From NCBI GenBank assembly GCA_029582155.1, contig CM055898.1, positions 28,268,745 to 28,332,744 of the forward strand: a DNA stretch of 64,000 nt, read 5' to 3'. The notes under the pieces are model-generated. The model was not told where the DNA came from, did no database searches, and was given only the letters and a program-made list of their open reading frames with translations. This document shows positions 1 to 9,354 of the stretch, piece after piece. The position numbers and the translations under genes are program-made. Each line of letters opens with the position of its first letter. The stretch's first letter is position 1. The stretch is from Panopea generosa. Lineage: Eukaryota > Mollusca > Bivalvia > Adapedonta > Hiatellidae.

Positions 1-619
1 TAGCCAAATTTGATTTTCAATTTTCTATTTTTTTATTCAAAAAAATGAACCAGTATTGAGCAACAACTTGTCATAAAATGCCACTTTTGCATATTTCCTT
101 TGCTGGTTGCCTAAGACAGGATTAAATGTGTGATCTACAAGTACTGCTTCACAACTGAAGATATGACGTGTATGCGTTCAGTATATGTTCTATTGTTAAG
201 GATCAGCCTTACTGATGACCACGGTTGATAAACCTTGGACATTTCATCGCAGACATACCTTTGATAATTTAGTTAGTTTGTTATGTTGTTTGTTCATTAG
301 TTCATTAGTTCATTTAGTTTTGCACCGTAATAATGTAGTTGTTAAGTTGTACTGCAGCCTCCTGTTGTTCTGGTTGAAAGGACCTCAGACGACATAACGT
401 ACAAAATGCCGCTATGTCATTTATTTATATGAAGTTCCTAGACAACAGACGACATAAGAATTCTCATGTGCCGCCCTTTTGAGGTCAGAGAAGCGTTATG
501 TCATTTGAAATTGACTTTTCTCTCCCCACCCCGCCAAAAGACTACTTGGTGCAACTTGGACATCATAACCTACTTTTACCTTAAAAAGCGCAACAAAACC
601 TAGTTTTTAGTTCGAACTC
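1..619. other. Gene-free AT-rich stretch
   Basis: No gene is supported. The only open frame (215-397) has no recognisable domain. The motif CAGACGACATAA occurs twice (386-397 and 446-457), with ATGTCATTT-type sequences near each, so this may be a degenerate dispersed repeat. Confidence 0.5.
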
Positions 620-776
620 AGTTCTCCCGGTTGGGTTCATTAAATAGCAATGTTAGGAAAGTCCAATTTGAGCACATTGATAGGTCAATTGATTCAACTG
701 AAATTGTGTATGAGGCCACAGTTTAATAAGCGTGCAATTGCTATGAATTGTGGGACAGGCATAGAATTCCCTGTTT
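620..776 (+). repeat. Dispersed repeat R1, copy a
   Basis: This segment matches three others in the window: 8151-8302 (+), 18057-18213 (+) and 38140-38297 (-). Shared landmarks, in order, are a TAGCAATKTTRGGAAAG block, TTTGAGCACRTTGAT, a GATTGGTCA or GATAGGTCA block (inverted CCAAT in the better copies), a CACAGTTTARTAAGCG block and CAATTGCTATGAATT. This copy is the most diverged. It is a dispersed repeat of unknown class, with no coding potential and no visible terminal repeats. Confidence 0.75.
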
Positions 777-1465
777 TTTTAATTAGGGGTTTATATACCT
801 GATTCGAAAAGTATTAGGTTCTGGAAATTATTAGCACATATAATGTTACAGCTATAATGTCATCGTTAGACCCGACCCGACTGTGCGTCAATTCAAATTG
901 TCAACTTGGTTATTACCACATCAAGGTCGGGATCACGAATAAACTCGTATAAGTTCATATGATTCTAATTGGTTGAAAAACTGATACAATATCTATAAAT
1001 TTCAAGAAGTAATATGAATGTCAGTGACATTGTTATATATTTTATTCACGTTCCAGTCGCCTTATATACATTGATGAATTACTATATTTATTTGCGGAAA
1101 CAGACAGTTTTAATGATTAGTTTATCTACAGTGCAGTGCAGGCATGATCCTGGTTTGTTTCCTCAGGCAACTTCTTTTATTTTGGTGCGTGGGTAAGGTG
1201 GGGGTGTGGGGGTGGGTCATTTCACTAGCAATACTTTTTTTATTCTACAGTACTCCATGAACTACTATCCTGCCAAAAATAGATTAAATTTCAACAAAAC
1301 AAAACAAAACAAAAACGATTTGTCGATACATCATACATTTATATCTTTACACATATCTGGACGTTCTTTGTTATCTTAGATATTTATGTGATTCATCTGG
1401 GAGACTGAACTTTTTAAAAACAATATATAATATAACTAACTGACAGGAAAATGAACTAACTGTCA
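777..1465. other. Gene-free stretch with a G-quadruplex motif and (AAAAC)n
   Basis: A short G-rich block at 1191-1216 has four runs of three or more G (loops of 6, 3 and 1 nt). A short (AAAAC)n run lies near 1297-1316. The 60-codon frame at 1014-1196 has no recognisable domain and is not called as a gene. Confidence 0.55.
1191..1216 (+). other. Putative G-quadruplex motif
   Basis: Four G-runs (GGG, GGGGG, GGGGG, GGG) with loops of 6, 3 and 1 nt fit the usual G3+N1-7 pattern. It stands out in an otherwise AT-rich region. Folding and function are not shown by sequence alone. Confidence 0.55.
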
Positions 1466-1469
1466 AAAT

Positions 1470-2315
1470 TGGTGACAGGACAACACACTTGGTGGCACGA
1501 CAAGGCACTGACTGACACGTTGGTGACAGGACAACAGCCTGATGGCAGGATAAGGCACTAACTGACGCGTTGGTGACAGGACAACACACTTGGTGGCAGG
1601 AAAAAGCACTTACTGACGCGTTGGTGACAGGAATACACACTTGATGGCAAAACAAGGCACTAACTAGCGCGTTAGTGACAGGAAAACACACTTGATGGCA
1701 AAACAAGGCACTAACTGACCCGTTGGCGACAGGACAACACACTTGATGACAGGACAATGTACTAACTGACATGTTTGTGACAGGACAACACACTTTATTG
1801 CAGGGCAAGGCATTAACTGACACGTTGGTGACAGGACAACACACTTGATGGCAGGACAAGGCACTAACTGACACGTTGGCGACAGGAAAACACACTTGAT
1901 GGCAGGACAAAACACTAACTGACACATTGGCGACAGGACAACACACATGATGGCATGACAAAGCACTAACTGACAGGTTGGCGACAGGAAAACACACTTG
2001 ATGGAAGGACAAGGCACTAACTGACACGTTGGCTACAGGACAGGACAACACACTTGATTGCAGGACAAGGCACTGACACATTGGCGACAGGACAACACAC
2101 ATGATGATAGGACAAGGCACTAACTGACACGTTGGCTACAGGAAAACACAAATGATGGCAGGACAAAGCACTAACTGACACGTTGGCGACAGGACAACAC
2201 ACTTGATGACAGGACAAGGTACTAACTGACACGTTTGTGACAGAACAACACACTTTATTGCAGGGCAAGGCACTAACTGACAGATTGGCGACAGCACGAC
2301 ATACATGATTGCAGG
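1470..2315. repeat. 51-bp minisatellite, about 16-17 copies
   Basis: Consecutive copies of a 51-bp unit contain ACAGGACAACACACTTGAT followed by GGCAGGACAAGGCACTAACT and GACACGTTGGC. Point differences are spread through the array and one copy near 2035-2090 has small indels. Because 51 is divisible by 3, the reverse strand stays open in two frames (249 codons at 1371-2120, 117 codons at 1664-2017), giving a 17-residue repeated peptide. Two open frames at once, no conserved frame preference and a continuation into non-repeat sequence argue that these are by-products of a stop-free unit and not a gene. Confidence 0.9.
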
Positions 2316-3154
2316 AATATCAATATATACACACTTTCGTGTTTACGCCCCTCTTAGGCATATCCAAATCCTTTTTCGAAAAGCGCAATAAAATAACCTC
2401 CTATTTGTCATCAAGCATTGTGGAATTCTCTTAAAACTAGAATATATAAGATGACGTATTTTATTATTTCAACTCACTCTCACTAGTAAAATGTTGATGG
2501 TGGATTTAGTTATTAATCATAATATCTCAAACATTCGAGCTCAAAAAATAAAGTTAAAAAGAAACACGCTGTCGATTTGTCAGTGGGAATGTGTTGGAAT
2601 GAATTCGATTTTACTGCCATTTTACTCAGAAACAGTTGCTTTGAATTTTCCATTACTGTTTAATGCCAAAAGAAGTGTTTAATTTTCTAAAACAGCATCA
2701 ACAAAGCGAATTCAGAGAATAATTAAAAAAATAAAAGCACGATATAACAAGAGCCCCAAGAGGACATTAGGATACTCTACTGGATCATAGTGGCCATAGT
2801 ACTTTTTTAAAATTTCACAATATGAACCCTCTTTTGGGGTCGTCTTAACCATTTATGGGTCAATACCCCCAACACACCCTTACTGAACAAAACGTTAATT
2901 GTGTAACCCGATTCGCCCTAGGTAGCGCAAGGATAAATCTGGCAACACATATCCTTGTAGTTTGCTTTCATACGTTTTACGTAATATGAATACAATACCA
3001 TGGAGAATAGAACACAAAATATTGTTTTCTCTATTACAGTTTATTTCACATATATCAAAACAAGTACACTTGTACAGAAGTAAAATATAAAGATGAAAAA
3101 TGAGTTGAAATTCAAGATTTTAAAAAGTTGAATGATCAGTTAAATGAGATATAT
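2316..3154. other. Gene-free stretch, possible old repeat relic
   Basis: No gene is seen. The part at about 2745-2900 (AGAGCCCCAAGAGGACAT, then a CTTTTGGGGTCGTC block) reads like a decayed dispersed repeat, but no second copy is evident in this window. The 63-codon frame at 2491-2682 is unsupported. Confidence 0.4.
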
Positions 3155-3605
3155 GTCTCACTACACAGTTACGGACCTTTTTTCAAACGGTAACATGATT
3201 CTTAGGCTTAAAAACAAAGTCAATGTAGTTTGGTTTTTAAAATAGTTTCAAATTGCTCATAGTAGTTGTGATTTCTTGCTGCAGATGAGTATAGCAAAAG
3301 TTTGTATAGCATATACTGCAATAAGACATCACTGGTGTTAGAAAAAGTGACTTTTATTGGATTTGAACATATGCATGTATTTATGAGCATTTTTAAAACA
3401 ATCTCAGGGTGTAACTGCACCCTCTTTTAGAAAATCCAACGTGATCAACCTACCAGTTATTGTGCATTTTTATGTGGGTATACATTCCTGCTATGAAAAT
3501 AAATTCTATATGGAAATCTTTTTTTTACCGAGGAAATCCTAGACCTTATTTTAAATAGAACTAAGAACAAAATTCAACTGTGTAGTGATACCTATATCCA
3601 AAGCA
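3155..3605 (+). repeat. Dispersed repeat R2, copy 1
   Basis: Matches 27505-27880 in the same orientation. Shared blocks include CTTAAAAACAAAG, GCTGCAGATGAGTA, GCATATACTGCAATAAGACA, TCACTGGTGTTA, CATATGCATGTATTTAT, GTAACTGCACC and TTCAACTGTGTA. A 50-bp segment with TCATAGTAGTTGTG is present here and absent from the other copy. No coding domain is visible. The class is unknown. Confidence 0.8.
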
Positions 3606-4019
3606 GTCATCAGATAAGAGACATTTTCTTTGCTTTCCCTTTTCCAAGAAAAACACATGCTTTATTTAGTATTTGACTTTACGGCAAATGTCTACCGTAT
3701 ATACGGCAAACCGGCATAAAACTACCCAGACCACACAGCAAAAGGTTGTAACATTGCATAACAACTGCTGTACCTTTCCAACTGCCTTATCAGTTTTCAA
3801 ATATTTCCTTACTGCCAGCAGAGTAATGAATCAGTAAATAAAAAAGGAAGGCTCATATATTTAAGAAAATTGATACGTAATAGGAAACGTGTATCAATTA
3901 AACAAATAAAACAACATACAAATATTTGACCAAAAATCAAATTAAAAAAATTGCAACAATTGCTATGAAAAGGAAATAAATTTAATTCACAAACCATTCA
4001 TCTGTAAAAAAAAGTTATA
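3606..4019. other. Gene-free stretch
   Basis: AT-rich sequence with no supported gene or RNA. A short CGTATATACG palindrome occurs near 3693-3702. The 62-codon reverse frame at 3809-3997 has no recognisable domain. Confidence 0.45.
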
Positions 4020-4960
4020 GTCCGCGTACATGACTCTTATACATCCCAGCCCCTTGATTTGTCAAAGTTTCAATCACTTATTCATATGGATTTGATATGA
4101 GCAGAAATGCTTTATATTTTAAATGAGAGGTGTTGTTTTTGTACACATGTATACAAAAAAATCAGTTTTCCCCAAAACAAACCTATGCGAAAGTGATCGT
4201 CACCTTACAGGGTCCCTATATATCACAACCCCTTGATTTTCGGAATAGTCAATCCCTTGCTGATGTAGGGATAATTTATATCATCTATGAACAAGATTAT
4301 TGAGAGGAATATTTATGAAAGTTCACAACTTTAACCATATTGCCGCACCCCTGGCCCCTTTTGGAAATTCAATACTCTTATTGAACAAAATCAAATTTAC
4401 TGTTACTAGACAATGTTTTAGATCTCAAACTGAACAACGTATTTACTCAAATAAACGAAAAAATGAGAAATTTCCATTTTCCAATAGTTTTCAAGAGTAA
4501 ACCTTAAAGTAACCTTACAGTGCCTCTATACATCCCAGTGTCCCTTGATTTGTACAAATTTAGAACTCTTAATCGTAAGATTAATACATATCAAATATGA
4601 ACACATTTTACTGACCGGTTGTTGAGAATAAGATTTTTAATAATTTTCAATTTTAACCCTTTTGTGACCCCGCCTGGCCCCTTACAGAATTTCAATCCTG
4701 CTTATTGAACTAAATTATATTTGCTATGACCAGTATATGATTCTGATTTCAAACTAGATAACAGTTCTGCACAAATGTAAAGTCTCCTATGCAATAAAAA
4801 CATCCATGTGAAGTTTGAGTTTAATTGGCCTATTTGTTGCAGAGAAGTGCTTCTAAAAGGACGACAGACGACAGACAACGGACGGCAGACGATAGACGAC
4901 AGACAACACGCCATCGCATATGCCCTTTTGGTCTTTGGCTAGCAGAGCTAATAAAATCTT
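4020..4960. repeat. Internally repeated dispersed element, units of about 320 bp
   Basis: Two long related units and one truncated unit follow each other. CCCCTTGATTTGTCAAAG (near 4051), CCCCTTGATTTTCGGAAT (near 4228) and CCCTTGATTTGTACAAA (near 4544) start equivalent blocks. A CTGGCCCCTTTTGGAAATTC block near 4350 matches CTGGCCCCTTACAGAATTTC near 4670. The last unit ends in a GACGACAGACGACAGACAAC-type low-complexity tract (4858-4912) and then a CCCTTTTGGTC/TAGCAGAGCTAATAAA end. By memory, this ending resembles common bivalve interspersed repeats; that is not checked. Confidence 0.65.
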
Positions 4961-5104
4961 ATACGGGTAGTTCTTTGTGATTTATTCATTTTATTAATGG
5001 ATATTTAACTGAGAGTATGAAGATCTATATAATAATAGCAATAAATAAACATATGTTTAAATTCTATTTTTGTATTATTCATTATATGTGTTATATGCGC
5101 GATT

Positions 5105-5215
5105 CTTTTTTAGCGATGTTGCGGCGGTGCAGTCGGCAGACACGTCGTCATTAATGTGCTGGCGCTGACGCCAAACTGACCGTGGGTTCGAATCCCAAAA
5201 AACACATATATATGT
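5105..5215 (+). mobile_element. tRNA-like SINE head, relic
   Basis: A segment with GCGGTGCAGTCGGCAGAC (D-arm-like) and GTGGGTTCGAATCCCA (B-box/T-arm-like, near 5183-5198) resembles an RNA polymerase III promoter of a tRNA-derived SINE or a tRNA pseudogene. Acceptor pairing and an anticodon stem are not convincing, so it is not called a tRNA gene. Confidence 0.5.
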
Positions 5216-6316
5216 GAATTTGTTTCTATTGTACTTTTGCTACTAAATATTTCATAACAAACAGATTTTGTTTAATTGTTTGTTATTTTATAATAGCTCA
5301 TAAAAAATATATTTATCGTTGAAAACAAAATTTGTATTTCATGACCTATATTTCGTTTAAAACAATACCGCATATATACATAGTTTAATGGGTGTTTTAT
5401 TTCAGTAACCTAAATATGTTTTATTGATTATGAATTGATGTCATATTAGCTTTTATGTTACTTTGGATTTAATAAATGATGAATAATGAATGTATTGTAA
5501 AGATGAGTGTATGGTAAAGATGTAATAACAAAACACGATTAAAAATGCCGGGAATTATCTTTTTTTTATTTCCTGAAGAGATACATTAATTGCCAATACA
5601 CATACACATCAAAACGTATATGAGCATACAAAACCACCGGATACAAAGTAATGAGCATAAAAACAAAAAAAAATAGGTAGTATGTTCTAATCTAACTAAA
5701 ATATATATAAACGAAGTGTAGAATAAAAATTACTAGGAACCCATGAGGAATAATGGTGGTAATTGTCGGTAAAATTAAAAATGGTGACTCGAATAAATGC
5801 AACGTCAAGTATCCTTGAGTATCTGGTCAGAACTGAGAAACTGACTGGTTACCGCGTTCTGTTATTATTTGGGTCGGGCACCAAACGGGAACCAAAATAT
5901 TAAAGGTGACGCCGAATAATGTTTTGGTAAACTATACCAGCCAGATAAGAACACAAATCCACATACATAAAATACTTTATCTTACATATAAACTACATTT
6001 GACATTGCCATTATGGTGTATTCATTTACTCATTCATATTATCTTAAGTCTTTGTTAACTGATAAGCATGTAAGACTACCTCAAGGAAATCCCTGTGTTA
6101 TATAAATTATGTCGCTGTGTTTGAAAAAGTAATTTCAAATAAAACATTTTTAACGTTTTATTGTTCAAGGATTGTGCATTTACTTGTTTAATGGATGAAT
6201 ACATTTATCAAATTTTATATTGTGTTAAAGAAACGGAGATAAAAAAAATTAAAGAAGAAACTAGCAGTCTCACCGACGAGTCTATGTATACGCGACAGTA
6301 TATTTGCAATTTTAAG

Positions 6317-6319
<3 letters not shown>
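5216..6319. other. Gene-free stretch
   Basis: No gene, RNA or clear repeat is visible. Sequence is AT-rich with short A and T runs. A retroelement body adjacent to the following (GATT)n tract is possible but nothing in it is recognisable. Confidence 0.4.
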
Positions 6320-6380
<61 letters not shown>

Positions 6381-6396
6381 AATTTATTGATTGATT
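6320..6396. repeat. (GATT)n microsatellite
   Basis: A nearly pure GATT tetranucleotide run. The same tetramer forms the 3' tails of the SINE-A copies at 19.3 and 62.5-62.7 kb, but no SINE body adjoins this tract. Confidence 0.9.
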
Positions 6397-7119
6397 CTTT
6401 ATTTCTTCCATAGTAAAAATAAACAGGAAAGTATAGACATATTAACAGCAACATGGGAATATAATACATATACAAATACATAATACACCTATAGACAATT
6501 AAATGCCAATCAAATATATACAACACAATCAAACACTTAACTACGCTAGTTCAATATAAATTTACATAAATGCAAAATAAATAAATAAATGATATGTTCA
6601 TTCAAATTTTGAAATATAGGACACATTTAGTAGAATATTGCCACATGTAGACCAATGGCCGATATGACTTGACGAAACGAAACACAAGAGCAAACACTAT
6701 ATGGGTACTGAAAATGGTACTAGTTCGAGACATTATCTTTCTAAAACAAAAATGTACCTTAAAAGTCAAATGAAAGGATTGCATTATTTGAAGAAAGTAT
6801 GTTATCTTAGCATAACTCAACCACGACTCTCTTGAGCTCTGCAGTTCTATAGGTTTTAATGTTATTTTACTTGAAAATGCAGCTTTTGCATATTTTGTGT
6901 AACTGAATGGTTTCTTTCATGCTGTTCACTCATTTACAAATGAATAATGATTTTTTCTTTTTGTGGAACCATTTTGTGTTTTAACTCCATTAAATCTCAA
7001 CCGATTAAGACTTTTTTAATTTAATATAGCCTGCAGTTATGGGAAAATAATTTTTAATGCGTGTGTGCCATTGGAAATATTTCAGTAGTAATATAGCTTA
7101 ATTATCAATCCATCTCTAT
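6397..7119. other. Left flank of the 10-kb duplication, no gene
   Basis: Sequence without a second copy that I can see in the window, ending at the left breakpoint of the tandem segmental duplication. Reverse frames at 6215-6532 and 6602-6820 have no recognisable domain; the first reads through the GATT microsatellite. Confidence 0.5.
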
Positions 7120-7375
7120 ATGCGTTGTATCTGGCGTTGTCTTTAAAAAGGGTGCGTTACAAAAATACAATAATATCAAAAACATTGGAATAAATTAGAT
7201 TTATGTGTCATTCAAGTGTTAAACATGATACTTAATAAGGAATAAATACAAAAGGTGCCAGTCTGCGGCTAAGTGCGTCAGTCTGTCTTTTATGCAGTTG
7301 ATAGTATTGTTTTGTGTGTTTGTTGTTTATTTAGGGACGGGGGTTAAATAATATTCAATTTGGTTAAAATCTATA

Positions 7376-7565
7376 ATAATGATGAAGGGTCGAATATTTT
7401 ATCTCACATTTTTAACAGTTATACGCTAATGGCTTGGTTTTTAAACACACTCATTATATGTAAACCTTTCACCAGGTTTCATATGAAGAGTGTGTTTAAA
7501 AATCAAGCCATAAGCGTATAACTGTTAAAAAAGGTGAGATAAAATATTCGACCCTTCATCATTAT
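7376..7565. mobile_element. 190-bp foldback (MITE-like), copy 1
   Basis: Arms of about 77 bp (7376-7452 and 7488-7564) are inverted complements with only a few mismatches; the left arm starts ATAATGATGAAGGGTCGAAT. The 35-nt centre itself contains TAAACCTTTCACCAGGTTT, which also pairs, so almost the whole element folds into one hairpin. No target-site duplication is certain. It resembles a palindromic MITE; a structured RNA or small-RNA precursor is an alternative. Confidence 0.85.
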
Positions 7566-8150
7566 CATACTCTTTAATTGATCATGCTAGTTACAATTGT
7601 TTAAGAGGCACTGCGCCGTAAAATTAATCTAGAGCTGTGTTATGCAAAAGCAAATATAAAACCATAGGTTTGTTTAAACCATACCAAATACACGAAAATA
7701 AAGTACACGCACTTTCACATCTCAGGGAAAACACACTATGACAATATCATTACGTTTACACTATGAAAGGTTGGTCGTGATACTACAAGAGGTTACAGAC
7801 AATGCATTATGATGTTAAAAATAATGTTTGAGCAAATAAGTAGCAGTGTGTTCGTAATAATTGATTACATTTTTCCAACAAACCACAAACTTTAATGTCC
7901 AAACATGGTTTGTCGTTCATATTGTAACCAAATTAAGAAACCAAAAGAGATGACGAAATCTGTGTTAACGAAGTGATAAGAGGAATTACAAAACAGGGTA
8001 CTCACCACGTGTTGATATTGCAAATCACATTTATACTGTGTGTACAAAATACAAAACAAACTATGCTTAACTCGGCTTTTCTCTGCTTGTATTGTTCTTT
8101 GACAAAGCCAATGCAGCAAGTTAATTATAAGTTAGACTGTAGTACGGAGC
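7566..8150. other. Gene-free part of duplicon copy 1
   Basis: Corresponds to about 17420-18056 in copy 2. Copy 2 has a small extra segment near 17528-17551 and another near 17872-17898. Overlapping small frames on both strands (7892-8119 reverse, 7973-8179 forward) differ in reading frame integrity between the copies, so no gene is called. Confidence 0.6.
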
Positions 8151-8302
8151 CAGCTCTCCCAATTGTGTCCGTTAAGTAGCAATTTTGGGAAAGCCACATT
8201 TGAGCATGTTGATTGGTCAGTTGCTTCATCTGAAAGTTTCAATGGCGTCACAGTTAAGTTAGCGTTCAATTGCTATGAATTATGGGAATGGCATTTTGAT
8301 TG
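8151..8302 (+). repeat. Dispersed repeat R1, copy b
   Basis: Contains TTTGAGCATGTTGATTGGTC (inverted CCAAT box) and GGCGTCACAGTT, with the shared TAGCAATTTTGGGAAAG and CAATTGCTATGAATT blocks. Its duplicate lies at 18057-18213, and a better-preserved reverse copy at 38140-38297. Confidence 0.82.
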
Positions 8303-8518
8303 GAGGTTAATAGAACAGTTTCGGGAGACATCAGGCTCTGGGATAGACTAGCATTCAGTTAAGCGCTTGAAAGGCAGTGACAGTCGCCAAACTTAAAGAA
8401 AATAGTTGGAATTGTTTAAATCTTTTTATTTTTAAGCTGTTGGTTTTTGTTCTTTTTTAAAAAAATGTTTGTTGATGCTTTATGGGATTTATACCATTTT
8501 CAACTCGTTACATGTTAT

Positions 8519-8703
8519 ATGGTAAATACAGTTTTATTGGCGGCAGATCTCGTAAAGAATTTGAGTAGAACCACCATTCTCCATTAAGAAACTGGCAATC
8601 TTTCTCACATAAAGAATTTTGACCGAGATCGGTCAGAACCTACAATCTCAGTGGTGATAAATGTGTTGTGTTTAGACGACAGCCTATTAAACCACACGGC
8701 AAA
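8519..8703 (-). mobile_element. SINE-B relic, duplicon 1
   Basis: Read on the reverse strand it begins with a tRNA-like head (CCGTGTGGTTTAATAGGCTG, then GATTGTAGGTTCTGACC near the B-box position). It continues with CTTTATGTGAGAAAGATTGC and GGTGGTTCTACTC and ends near CGCCAATAAAAC. The same core is at 18412-18598, 18955-19135 and 63678-63840. No target-site duplication was found; the head is degenerate. Confidence 0.65.
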
Positions 8704-9354
8704 TGAGTACATGTACCTTAATGTATGTTGTGAAAGTTGAATAACATACAATGTCTTCCTTGGTAGAACCAGTAATGAGCGGATATAATTTCTCTATATA
8801 GAACACAACATAGTGACGTGCGTGGTTAAGTACGTATGCTATTTTATTTGATTATTTAAATAATCCCCAACATTCTTCACTATTTGATTACAATTACATA
8901 TTTTTTATTTATTATCCTCAAAATTGCAAAATTTTAGACAATTTTCGTGCAAATCACAAATAAGAGAGAACATTTCGATAAGACAATTTTCCTACATAAA
9001 AATAAAAGTATTTCTATCTAATTGTTTTCAAATATCATTTTCGGAAGACATGCATTGCAAGATGGATTACTCTTAGAAAATATAAATTGAAATTGTCATA
9101 TGTTCAAGAATAGTTTTAAAACTCACGGAATACAGTCCTCGCAATATGAAAGCATGCTACTCGCCGTCTGTTCAAGTATGTGTACTGTTACAAAATAGTA
9201 TTATTCAATATTAAGCAAGTGTGGACATTCATACAGGACGGATGTTAATTCATATTTTACCATACTCTAGATGCCTGTTGTAATTATAGTCCTACAAAAC
9301 AAGTTGTTATTTTGAGTTATCATAGCTATATAGAAATGTACATTGTTTATATAA
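8704..9354. other. Gene-free part of duplicon copy 1 spanning the indel site
   Basis: The bases around 8818-8824 (ACGTGCGTGGTTAAG) mark where copy 2 carries 1.63 kb more. The rest matches 20353-20907, with a small replacement near 9121-9142 (copy 2 has a longer ATCTACGACCGGATCGATTG segment). No gene is seen. Confidence 0.6.

Noticed and set aside
1371..2120. 249-codon reverse open frame as a Cys-rich repetitive protein gene
   Set aside because: Another reverse frame is also open over the same units; there is no signal peptide, promoter or exon evidence.
7892..8179. Overlapping open frames on both strands in the duplicon
   Set aside because: Not preserved in the same form in the other duplicon (17811-18026) and without recognisable domains.
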